Source: Bacteroidia bacterium (GTDB lineage: Bacteria > Bacteroidota > Bacteroidia > Bacteroidales > Rikenellaceae). Taken from it: a stretch of DNA of 5,155 bases. The position numbers and the translations under genes were made by a program. Below are positions 1 through 5,155 of this stretch, piece after piece; positions within the stretch are counted from its first letter, which is position 1, and the number at the start of each line of letters is the position of its first letter. The DNA lies in contig BNXD01000078.1 in assembly GCA_025999315.1 (NCBI GenBank), forward strand, positions 1-5,155. The letters are read 5' to 3'. Under the pieces are notes generated by a model. That model made no database searches and was not told where the DNA came from. It saw only the letters and a program-made list of their open reading frames with translations.

Positions 1-131
1 GCGGTGGGCTGTCCGAAGTCGCGATGACAATACTTCTCATATTAGATTCATCTTGCAGTTTTGACAGGCAAAACTGCAAGATGAATCTAATATGAGAAGT
101 ATTGTCATCGCGACTTCGGACAGCCCACCGC
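1..131. repeat. Perfect 62-bp inverted repeat with 7-nt spacer
   Basis: The left arm (1-62) and right arm (70-131) are exact reverse complements over all 62 bases, around the spacer gacaggc (63-69). The innermost part, ttgcagtttt/aaaactgcaa, would by itself make a good hairpin. The repeat begins exactly at base 1, so it may extend further left. Perfect identity over this length, at the window edge, suits a snap-back (fold-back) assembly or amplification chimera. The natural alternatives are a large hairpin or the edge of an inverted duplication. No transposase or recombinase gene is visible beside it. No convincing gene lies inside it; the only open frames are about 20 codons long. Confidence 0.9.
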
Positions 132-171
132 CGTCTACGGGCCGCCGATAAGACCTCTTCCTCAGAAATGA

Positions 172-198
172 CGTATTTTAACCAACGTTTTAAATACG
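172..198 (-). other. Weak A+T-rich stem-loop downstream of the carbonic-anhydrase-like gene
   Basis: The bases cgtattt (172-178) pair with aaatacg (192-198). After one mismatch, two more pairs form (180-181 with 189-190), leaving a loop of about 7 nt. The hairpin lies 14 bp past the stop codon of the minus-strand gene ending at 212, where a transcript end would be expected. No clear U-run follows on the minus strand, so it is only a possible terminator. The rest of 132-211 shows nothing recognisable. Confidence 0.25.
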
Positions 199-211
199 CA
201 ACGGGATACCC

Positions 212-745
212 TTACACCAAATCCTGTTCCCCCTCCTCGTACCACGAAGCATACATCCTGTAGTCGCGGGCGATGCGTTCGATGATCTGGCTGCGCTGCT
301 CGGCGGTCACCTCTCTGACCTTTTTGGCCGGCACACCGGCGTAGACGCTGTTGGGCTCCAGATGTGTGCCCGAGAGCACCAGGGCGTTGGCGGCGACGAT
401 GCACCCTGTGGCCACCACCGCATTGTCGAGGATGGTGGCCCCCATGCCTATCAGGCACATGTCCTCGATGATGGCTCCGTGGATGGTGGCGTTGTGGCCC
501 ACCGAGACGTCGTTGCCGATCACGGTTTTGGACTGTTTGTAGAGGGTGTGGATCACCGTCCCGTCCTGAATGTTGACCCTGTCGCCGATGGTGATCGTGT
601 TCACATCGCCGCGCAGCACGGTGTTGTACCATATGCTGCAGTCGCGTCCGATGCTAACGTCGCCAATGATGACGGCCGTCTCGGCCAGAAATGTGCCCTC
701 GCCGATGATGGGCTCCGTATCTTTGAGTTTGCGTATCAGTGCCAT
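212..745 (-). CDS. Gamma-carbonic anhydrase-like hexapeptide-repeat protein (YrdA/PaaY type)
   Basis: This 177-aa protein has the repeating hexapeptide pattern of a left-handed beta-helix over about residues 12-140 (IIGEGT, VIIGDVSIG, TITIGD, TVIGND, CLIGMGATI), followed by a C-terminal helix (about 147-170). The three histidines that bind metal in gamma-class carbonic anhydrases are present: H66 (TVIH), and H84 and H89 (VGHNATIH). The surrounding R45, D47, Q60 and D61 match the conserved active-site set. The family forms cytoplasmic trimers with Zn or Fe between subunits. Many members of this short YrdA/PaaY branch have weak or no measured CO2 hydration activity, so carbonic anhydrase activity is an inference. 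The length is normal. It starts 12 bp after the mazG stop and is probably co-transcribed with it. There is no signal peptide and no obvious Shine-Dalgarno sequence. Confidence 0.93.
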   Translation of the reverse strand: MALIRKLKDTEPIIGEGTFLAETAVIIGDVSIGRDCSIWYNTVLRGDVNTITIGDRVNIQDGTVIHTLYKQSKTVIGNDVSVGHNATIHGAIIEDMCLIGMGATILDNAVVATGCIVAANALVLSGTHLEPNSVYAGVPAKKVREVTAEQRSQIIERIARDYRMYASWYEEGEQDLV

Positions 746-757
746 ATTGCCAAAATT

Positions 758-1552
758 TTAAACATTTTCGCCCTGTTTTGCCTCCTGCCACAGCTCCTCC
801 ATCTGCTCGAGCGACATGTCATTAAGGGCCACTCCGCGCCTGTCGGCGCCCTGCTCGATATGGCGGAACCGGTCTATGAACTTGCGGTTGCTGTGCTCGA
901 GGGCCAGCTCGGGATCGACGCCATACATCCGCGCGGCGTTGATCAGGGCGAACATCGCATCGCCGAACTCCTGCTCCATCGCCTCATGACGCCCCGCCCG
1001 CATCTCGGCCTCTACCTCGGCGAGTTCCTCGCGCACCTTCTCCCACACATCCTCGCGACTCTTCCACTCGAAACCCGCCGAGGCGGCCTTCTGGCTGATG
1101 CGGTAGGCCTTGATCATGGCAGGCAGCGACGAGGGAACCCCTGCCAGCACCCCCTCTTTCTTGCGGTCCTTTTCGCGCAGCTTGAGTTGCTCCCAGTTGC
1201 GCGACACCTGTTCGGAGGTGCTGGCGTCGATCTGCCCGAAGACGTGCGGATGACGGTAGATGAGCTTGTCGCACAGCGCATCGGCCACGTCGGCAATGTC
1301 GAAAGCCCCCTGCTCGGAGGCGATCTTCGAGTAGAAGACCACATGCAGCAGCACATCGCCCAACTCCTTGCGTATCTCGTCCATATCGCCGCCGACGATG
1401 GCGTCGACCAGCTCGTAAACCTCCTCTATGGTGTTGTTGCGCAGCGAGAGGAAGGTCTGCTCTCTATCCCACGGACACTCGGCCCGCAGGCGATCCATCA
1501 CATCGAGCAGGCGGAGCAGCGCCGCACTCTGTTTTTCTCTCATTTCGGACAT
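758..1552 (-). CDS. mazG: Nucleoside triphosphate pyrophosphohydrolase MazG
   Basis: MazG hydrolyses (d)NTPs to the monophosphate and pyrophosphate. It is a cytoplasmic house-cleaning enzyme, linked in E. coli to removal of aberrant dNTPs and to ppGpp levels. The 264-aa product has both MazG domains of the long form. The first has CPWDREQTFLSL (26-37), EEVYE (43-47) and ELGD (63-66). The second has EELAE (175-179) and EFGD (195-198). The acidic EExxE...ExxD residues bind Mg2+. RHPHVFG (100-106) and the NWEQLK/KKEG stretch (119-134) are also typical. The frame is open back to an ATG ending at 1678, but the extra 42 residues resemble no MazG and would span the divergent promoter. The start at 1552 gives the usual family length (about 263 aa in E. 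coli). An ATG at 1543 (M4) is a possible alternative. It is the first gene of a unit with the carbonic-anhydrase-like gene. Confidence 0.95.
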   Translation of the reverse strand: MSEMREKQSAALLRLLDVMDRLRAECPWDREQTFLSLRNNTIEEVYELVDAIVGGDMDEIRKELGDVLLHVVFYSKIASEQGAFDIADVADALCDKLIYRHPHVFGQIDASTSEQVSRNWEQLKLREKDRKKEGVLAGVPSSLPAMIKAYRISQKAASAGFEWKSREDVWEKVREELAEVEAEMRAGRHEAMEQEFGDAMFALINAARMYGVDPELALEHSNRKFIDRFRHIEQGADRRGVALNDMSLEQMEELWQEAKQGENV

Positions 1553-1556
1553 TGCG

Positions 1557-1589
1557 TTCGGTTTTTGTGGTGCAAAATTACTACATTTG
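1557..1589 (+). promoter_or_regulatory. Predicted Bacteroidota-type promoter for the toxin-antitoxin-like pair
   Basis: TACATTTG (1582-1589) matches TAnnTTTG exactly. TTCG (1557-1560) lies 21 nt upstream and is a one-mismatch -33 element. Transcription would start near 1596, about 14 nt before the ATG at 1610. The -7 element abuts the mazG -7 element on the other strand with one base between them. A short palindrome, attt-gtg-aaat (1585-1595), overlaps the -7 element and could be an operator for autorepression. That operator role is inference from how such modules usually work. Confidence 0.5.
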
Positions 1590-1605
1590 TGAAATAATAC
1601 CCAAT
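1573..1605 (-). promoter_or_regulatory. Predicted Bacteroidota-type promoter for mazG
   Basis: On the minus strand, TAATTTTG (bases 1580 to 1573) matches the Bacteroidota -7 consensus TAnnTTTG exactly. ATTG (1605 to 1602) lies 21 nt upstream and is a one-mismatch match to the -33 TTTG element. This would place transcription start near 1566 and give a leader of about 14 nt before the ATG at 1552. The leader has no Shine-Dalgarno-like sequence. The prediction rests on motif match and position alone. Confidence 0.55.
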
Positions 1606-1609
1606 CGAA

Positions 1610-1810
1610 ATGACGACGGTGATGATCGAAGACTCCACTCCCGAGGGGAAGTGGCTTCTGGAGTTGATCAAAGGGCATAAAAGTGTAACGGTGGTCTCTG
1701 AAAAGAAGAAGAATTTTCGCCAGGCCCTGACCGAGTGCAAGGCTGTCTCTGTGGACGTTTTTTTCGACGAGCTCGATGCACGGATCGAAAAATGGCCGGA
1801 CCGTGCGTGA
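1610..1810 (+). CDS. Small antitoxin-like protein (type II toxin-antitoxin pair)
   Basis: This 66-aa acidic and basic mixed protein begins MTTVMIEDSTPEGKWLLELI and has a helical, charged C-terminus (about 36-63: RQALTECKAVSVDVFFDELDARIEKW). Short proteins of this layout are often found in Bacteroidota directly before RelE/ParE-like genes, where the N-terminal half is expected to dimerise and bind the operator and the C-terminal helix to block the toxin. I do not recognise a named family with certainty. The assignment rests on size, sequence style and the following toxin-like gene. The frame is intact from ATG 1610 to TGA 1808-1810; an ATG at 1622 is a possible alternative start. If functional, it would act in the cytoplasm and probably repress its own promoter. 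Base composition is visibly less G+C-rich than in the flanking housekeeping genes, which is compatible with horizontal acquisition. Confidence 0.7.
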   Translation: MTTVMIEDSTPEGKWLLELIKGHKSVTVVSEKKKNFRQALTECKAVSVDVFFDELDARIEKWPDRA

Positions 1811-1837
1811 AGTATATACATGCGTGAAGTATATATT
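1804..1837 (+). repeat. 17-bp tandem duplication at the antitoxin/toxin junction
   Basis: The 15-bp string tgcgtgaagtatata occurs at 1804-1818 and again at 1821-1835, giving two adjacent copies with a 17-bp period (15 of 17 positions identical). The first copy contains the antitoxin stop codon; the second contains the start of the toxin-like frame. Because 17 is not a multiple of three, the duplication moves the toxin start into another frame relative to an ancestral overlapping arrangement. Confidence 0.85.
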
Positions 1838-2138
1838 TCAGATGAGGTTCTGGACAAATTGTCAGACCTTGATTCGTATTTTAAGGTATGACCCGAAACT
1901 GTCTAAAGACGCTGCTCGCAAACGCAGCGACGATATGAGGAAGTTCGTCAGATCACTCGAGGCCGAGGCCGATTATGCATTGTGCCGGTTCAAAAGATGG
2001 CGTGTGCTCGGGTACCGATGCGCCGCTTTCGATAAGATGTGGGTATTTGCTTACGAGATTTTCGATCAGGGTATTATTATCCGCGATATGGACAATGTCG
2101 CGCTATTGAGAGCATGGCGCTTATTTATTATTAGATAA
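1820..2138 (+). pseudogene. RelE/ParE-like toxin gene with a +1 frameshift
   Basis: The frame from ATG 1820 reads MREVYISDEVLDKLSDLDSYFK and then meets a stop (GTA TGA, 1886-1891). Skipping one base near 1886 continues directly into YDPKLSKDAARKR and an 83-codon frame that ends at TAA 2136-2138. The joined product would be about 105 aa, a normal size for RelE/ParE toxins. Its C-terminal part (CRFKRW, then GYRCAAFDKMWVFAYEIFDQ and GIIIRDM) has the alternating hydrophobic strands typical of that fold, whose members are usually mRNA interferases or gyrase poisons. The gene starts 9 bp after the antitoxin-like stop. As read, the ATG product is only 23 aa. Alternatives are a sequencing error, programmed frameshifting, or use of GTG 1803, whose frame is open to 2138 (111 codons) but gives an unrelated 23-residue stretch after VREVYT. 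The family assignment is by pattern and context. Confidence 0.7.
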
Positions 2139-2147
2139 TTAATATTT

Positions 2148-3992
2148 ATGTGCGGAATAGTGGGATATGTGGGGTATCGGGAGGCTTATCCGGTGCTTGT
2201 CAAGGGATTGCACCGTCTCGAATATCGCGGTTACGACAGTGCGGGGGTGGCGCTGATCTGCAATGACGGGGGGCTCAACGTCTATAAATCCAAAGGCAAG
2301 GTGGCCGAGTTGGAGCGTTACGCCGAGACTCAGGACGTCTCGGGCACCATCGGCATCGCCCACACGCGCTGGGCCACCCACGGCGAGCCGAACGATGTCA
2401 ACGCTCATCCCCACTTCTCCGAGTCGGAACGGCTGGCCATCATCCACAACGGCATAGTCGAGAACTACGCCCTGCTCAAGGCCGCCCTGATCGAGAACGG
2501 CTACACCTTCAAGAGCTGCACCGACACCGAAGTGCTGGTGCAGTTGATCGAATATGTACAGACCACCAACAACTGTACCCTGCTCGAGGCGGTGCAGATG
2601 GCCCTGCGGCAGGTTGTGGGGGCCTATGCCATCGCCATCATCGAGAAGGGCGACCCCGACCGCATCATCGCCGCCCGCAAGAGCTCGCCGCTGGTGGTGG
2701 GGCTGGGCAACGACGAATATTTCCTCGCTTCGGACGCCACACCCATTGTAGAGTATACCAACAAGGTGGTCTATATCAACGACGGAGAGATCGCCGTCAT
2801 CGAACGCCATAAACCCCTGCGGGTGGTGACGCTCGACAACGAAGAGTCGACGCTCGACGTGAAGAAACTGCGCATGAGCATCAGCCAGCTCGAGAAGGGC
2901 GGCTATCCCCACTTCATGCTCAAGGAGATATTCGAGCAGCCCAAGACCATCGTCGACTGCATCCGCGGTCGCATCAATGTCGAGGCCGACAACGTCATTC
3001 TTTCGGGGGTGATAGACAACCGCGAACGTTTTCTGCGTGCCAAACGCATCATCATCGTGGCGTGTGGCACCTCGTGGCATGCGGCTCTGATCGGCGAGTA
3101 CCTGATCGAGGAGTGGTGCCGCATCCCGGTGGAGGTGGAGTACGCCTCGGAGTTCCGCTATCGCAACCCGGTGATCTCGCCCGACGACATTGTCATCGCC
3201 ATATCGCAGTCGGGCGAGACGGCCGACACGCTGGCCGCCGTCGAGCTGGCCAAATCGAGGGGAGCCTTCATCTTCGGGATATGCAACGTGGTGGGTTCGT
3301 CGATCCCCCGCGCCACCGACTCGGGGGCCTATATCCATGTGGGCCCCGAGATAGGCGTCGCTTCGACCAAGGCCTTCACCGGACAGGTTACCGTTCTGAC
3401 CATGCTGGCCCTGACGCTGGCCAGGGCCAAAGGCTCGATCGAACAGCCGCTCTACCTGCAGATGCTCGGCGAGCTGGTGCGCCTGCCCGATCTGCTCGAG
3501 GATGTGCTGCGCCTGAATGCCCGCATCGAAGACCTGTCGAAGATATTCACCTACACCAAAAACTTTCTCTACCTGGGCCGCGGCTACAACTACCCTGCCG
3601 CTCTGGAGGGGGCTCTCAAGTTGAAGGAAATATCCTATATACACGCCGAGGGTTATCCGGCAGCCGAGATGAAACACGGCCCCATAGCCCTGATCGACAG
3701 CGAAATACCCGTGGTGGTCATCGCCACCACCGACAGCATCTACGAGAAGACCGTCAGCAACATCCAGGAGATCAAGGCTCGCGGCGGCAAGGTGCTGGCC
3801 ATCGTTACCTCGGGCGACCAGACCGTGCGCAACATCGCCGACTATGTGCTCGAGGTGCCAACCGTTGCCGAGCCGCTGTCGCCCATCGTCTCGGCCATTC
3901 CGCTGCAACTTCTGGCCTACTACATCGCCGTCAACAAGGGTCGCGACGTAGACCAGCCCCGCAACCTGGCCAAATCGGTAACAGTGGAGTAG
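2148..3992 (+). CDS. glmS: Glutamine--fructose-6-phosphate aminotransferase (isomerizing), GlmS
   Basis: GlmS makes glucosamine-6-phosphate from fructose-6-phosphate and glutamine, the first step towards UDP-GlcNAc for peptidoglycan and lipid A; it is cytoplasmic. The 614-aa product is full length. The N-terminal glutaminase domain (about 1-225) begins MCGIVGYVG, so Cys2 becomes the N-terminal nucleophile, with HTRWATHG (72-79) and HNGIVENY (100-107). Two SIS domains follow: CGTSWHA (306-312), SQSGETADT (353-361) and ASTKAFTGQ (405-413) lie in the first. The second carries K491, E494 and H510, matching E. coli K485, E488 and H504. The C-terminus PRNLAKSVTVE supplies the catalytic lysine (K609, equivalent to K603). 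The start is fixed by the MCGI motif. It begins 9 bp after the broken toxin gene with no terminator between, so read-through from that promoter is possible. No glmS ribozyme leader is visible. Confidence 0.98.
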   Translation: MCGIVGYVGYREAYPVLVKGLHRLEYRGYDSAGVALICNDGGLNVYKSKGKVAELERYAETQDVSGTIGIAHTRWATHGEPNDVNAHPHFSESERLAIIHNGIVENYALLKAALIENGYTFKSCTDTEVLVQLIEYVQTTNNCTLLEAVQMALRQVVGAYAIAIIEKGDPDRIIAARKSSPLVVGLGNDEYFLASDATPIVEYTNKVVYINDGEIAVIERHKPLRVVTLDNEESTLDVKKLRMSISQLEKGGYPHFMLKEIFEQPKTIVDCIRGRINVEADNVILSGVIDNRERFLRAKRIIIVACGTSWHAALIGEYLIEEWCRIPVEVEYASEFRYRNPVISPDDIVIAISQSGETADTLAAVELAKSRGAFIFGICNVVGSSIPRATDSGAYIHVGPEIGVASTKAFTGQVTVLTMLALTLARAKGSIEQPLYLQMLGELVRLPDLLEDVLRLNARIEDLSKIFTYTKNFLYLGRGYNYPAALEGALKLKEISYIHAEGYPAAEMKHGPIALIDSEIPVVVIATTDSIYEKTVSNIQEIKARGGKVLAIVTSGDQTVRNIADYVLEVPTVAEPLSPIVSAIPLQLLAYYIAVNKGRDVDQPRNLAKSVTVE

Positions 3993-4016
3993 ATGAAATT
4001 GTTTCGGCTGTCGTAC

Positions 4017-4084
4017 TTCCGGCCTCGCGCGGCAAGATCGGCGGCCGGGAGTGGCTCCGGTCGGAAGGGTGCTTTCCTGAGCCA
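4017..4084 (+). other. Two consecutive stem-loops between glmS and the namZ-like gene
   Basis: Stem 1 pairs ttccggcc (4017-4024) with ggccggga (4043-4050): eight pairs including one G-U, with an 18-nt loop. Stem 2 pairs tggctc (4052-4057) with gagcca (4079-4084). It encloses an inner stem, ggaagg/ctttcc (4063-4068 with 4072-4077, one G-U), with a 3-nt loop. No U-run follows, so this is not a classical intrinsic terminator. The hairpins may mark the glmS 3' end or stabilise the mRNA. The rest of 3993-4217 shows no convincing gene, although it becomes A+T-rich from about 4165 towards the next start codon. Confidence 0.4.
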
Positions 4085-4217
4085 ACGGTGAAAGAGTTGC
4101 AGCCCTCTGCCGACTGCGGGCCATTTACAGGCTATGCCTCGCAATCGACAAGGGGAGCGAGCGCGTAAATTTTTAAACAGGTTTCAGTAGACACATAAAC
4201 GACATTTAAGATATAGC

Positions 4218-5155
4218 ATGGTTGAGGGTTCTGACTCGATGGTTTTCGGACGACTGCGGAGAGCATTTCACATATACATATTGTTTTTGGGGACGCTGCC
4301 GCTGCTTGCCGCGACATGCCGGGGCGGTACACAGCGCGTCGAAGCGCCGATCGCACGCCCTCAGATGCCGCCAATCGTCCTTCCCGTGTCGCATTACGCC
4401 CCGGGACCCGTTCCGGGCGATTGCCGCACCGATGTCTACCTGCCCATGCTGAAGGACAAACGGGTGGGGGTGGTGTGCAACCATACGGCCCGCATCGGAG
4501 AGCGTCATCTGATCGACACCCTGCGTTCGAGCGGGGTGAACGTGGTGCGTATCTTCGCTCCCGAGCACGGCTTTCGCGGCGATGTCGGCGCGGGCGAACG
4601 GATAGCGACCCGCCGCGACCCTGCTACGGGCATCGAGATCGTATCGATCTACGGCGCATCCAAAAAACCTTCGCCCGCCCAGATGAGGGGGCTCGATGTG
4701 ATGGTTTTCGACATTCAGGATGTGGGGGTGCGCTTCTATACCTACCTCTCGTCGATGCACTACGTGATGGAGAGCTGCGCCGAGGAGGGTGTAACCTTCG
4801 TTGTGCTGGACCGGCCCAATCCCAACGGCATGTATGTCGACGGGCCGCTGCTCGACATGCGCCACCGTTCGTTCGTGGGCATGCACCCCATACCGGTGGT
4901 CCACGGCATGACCCTCGGCGAGTTGGCGCTGATGATCAACGACAGCGGATGGCTCGCCGGAAAGGTCAGGTGTCGTCTGATGGTGGTCGAGTGTCTCAAC
5001 TATCGCCACAGCGACCGTTTCAGCCTGACAGACAGGCCTTCGCCCAACCTTCCCAACATGCGCGCCGTGCACCTCTACCCGTCGCTGTGCCTGCTGGAGG
5101 CTACACCGGTGAGCGTCGGGCGCGGCACACCCTGGCCTTTTCAGATATACGGCCA
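4218..5155 (+). CDS. namZ: DUF1343/NamZ-type exo-beta-N-acetylmuramidase, 3' end cut off
   Basis: About 312 codons are present without a stop; the family is usually around 400 aa, so the C-terminal part is beyond the window. NamZ enzymes (YbbC in B. subtilis, NamZ in Tannerella forsythia; GH171) release MurNAc from the non-reducing end of peptidoglycan fragments. Family motifs are clear: GVVCNHTA (80-87), FAPEHGFRG (113-121, with E116 in the region I recall as catalytic), VFDIQDVGVRFYTY (163-176), DRPNPNG (198-204) and PNLPNM (276-281). A basic and then hydrophobic N-terminus (R12-R15, then about 17-32) looks like a signal peptide. LLAATC (29-34) could be a loose lipobox, which would place the protein in the periplasm or on a membrane. 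ATG 4218 is the first in-frame start after a stop at 4188; ATG 4239 (M8) gives an equally good signal peptide. With glmS upstream it fits amino-sugar recycling. Confidence 0.9.
   Translation, partial: MVEGSDSMVFGRLRRAFHIYILFLGTLPLLAATCRGGTQRVEAPIARPQMPPIVLPVSHYAPGPVPGDCRTDVYLPMLKDKRVGVVCNHTARIGERHLIDTLRSSGVNVVRIFAPEHGFRGDVGAGERIATRRDPATGIEIVSIYGASKKPSPAQMRGLDVMVFDIQDVGVRFYTYLSSMHYVMESCAEEGVTFVVLDRPNPNGMYVDGPLLDMRHRSFVGMHPIPVVHGMTLGELALMINDSGWLAGKVRCRLMVVECLNYRHSDRFSLTDRPSPNLPNMRAVHLYPSLCLLEATPVSVGRGTPWPFQIYG

Noticed and set aside
92..151. Short plus-strand frame starting MRSIVIATSD in the right arm of the palindrome (19 codons)
   Set aside because: It is too short, has no recognisable homology, and its sequence is mirrored by the suspect inverted repeat.
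1553..1678. The longer mazG frame from an ATG ending at 1678, adding 42 residues
   Set aside because: The extra part resembles no MazG, crosses the divergent promoter and overlaps the antitoxin-like gene; the 264-aa form has normal length.
2100..2147. A glmS ribozyme or other riboswitch upstream of glmS
   Set aside because: Only 9 bp separate glmS from the preceding frame, and no ribozyme core or long structured leader is visible.
3993..4091. A 32-codon frame starting directly at the glmS stop (tagatg), beginning MKLFRLSYFRPR
   Set aside because: Its Arg/Ala/Gly-rich composition looks like translated G+C-rich hairpins, and it overlaps both stem-loops. There is no evidence of selection on the protein.
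2139..4124. A 661-codon open frame on the minus strand opposite glmS
   Set aside because: It is a shadow of G+C-rich glmS codon usage: low-complexity, His/Asp/Gly-rich, with no motifs. The plus strand encodes an unmistakable GlmS.
4166..4173. TAAATTTT as a -7 promoter element for the namZ-like gene
   Set aside because: It lacks the final G of TAnnTTTG and has no -33 TTTG at 19-21 nt upstream. A promoter here is plausible but not supported by the motif.
4206..5072. A 288-codon minus-strand frame opposite the namZ-like gene
   Set aside because: It is an antisense shadow; the plus-strand frame carries all the conserved DUF1343 motifs.

Overview
The window reads as chromosomal DNA of a Bacteroidota species, most likely in Bacteroidales and perhaps Alistipes-like. 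This is inferred from four things: G+C-rich coding regions next to A+T-rich spacers, promoter elements of the TAnnTTTG type, no clear Shine-Dalgarno sequences, and the gene families present. No 16S or other taxonomic marker is in the window, so the genus is a guess.

Layout from left to right. Positions 1-131 are a perfect 62-bp inverted repeat around a 7-nt spacer, starting at the first base of the window. A two-gene minus-strand unit follows: a MazG-type nucleoside triphosphate pyrophosphohydrolase (stop at 758, best start at 1552) and, 12 bp downstream of it, a gamma-carbonic-anhydrase-like hexapeptide-repeat protein (212-745). A 57-bp divergent promoter region (1553-1609) separates mazG from a plus-strand small-gene pair resembling a type II toxin-antitoxin module. 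The antitoxin-like gene (1610-1810) is intact. The RelE/ParE-like toxin gene (1820-2138) carries a single-base frameshift and a 17-bp tandem duplication at its start. Nine bases later comes full-length glmS (2148-3992). After a 225-bp spacer with two stem-loops comes the 5' part of a DUF1343/NamZ-type exo-N-acetylmuramidase gene (4218 to the right edge, cut off).

Functionally, glmS (entry to UDP-GlcNAc synthesis) and the NamZ-like gene (release of MurNAc from wall fragments) both concern peptidoglycan amino sugars. MazG and the carbonic-anhydrase-like protein are housekeeping enzymes. The least ordinary parts are the perfect palindrome at the left edge, which may be an assembly artefact, the back-to-back promoters between mazG and the toxin-antitoxin pair, and the paired indels in the toxin gene, which cancel in reading frame. 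I found no convincing new multi-gene system. The core genes are well-known families.
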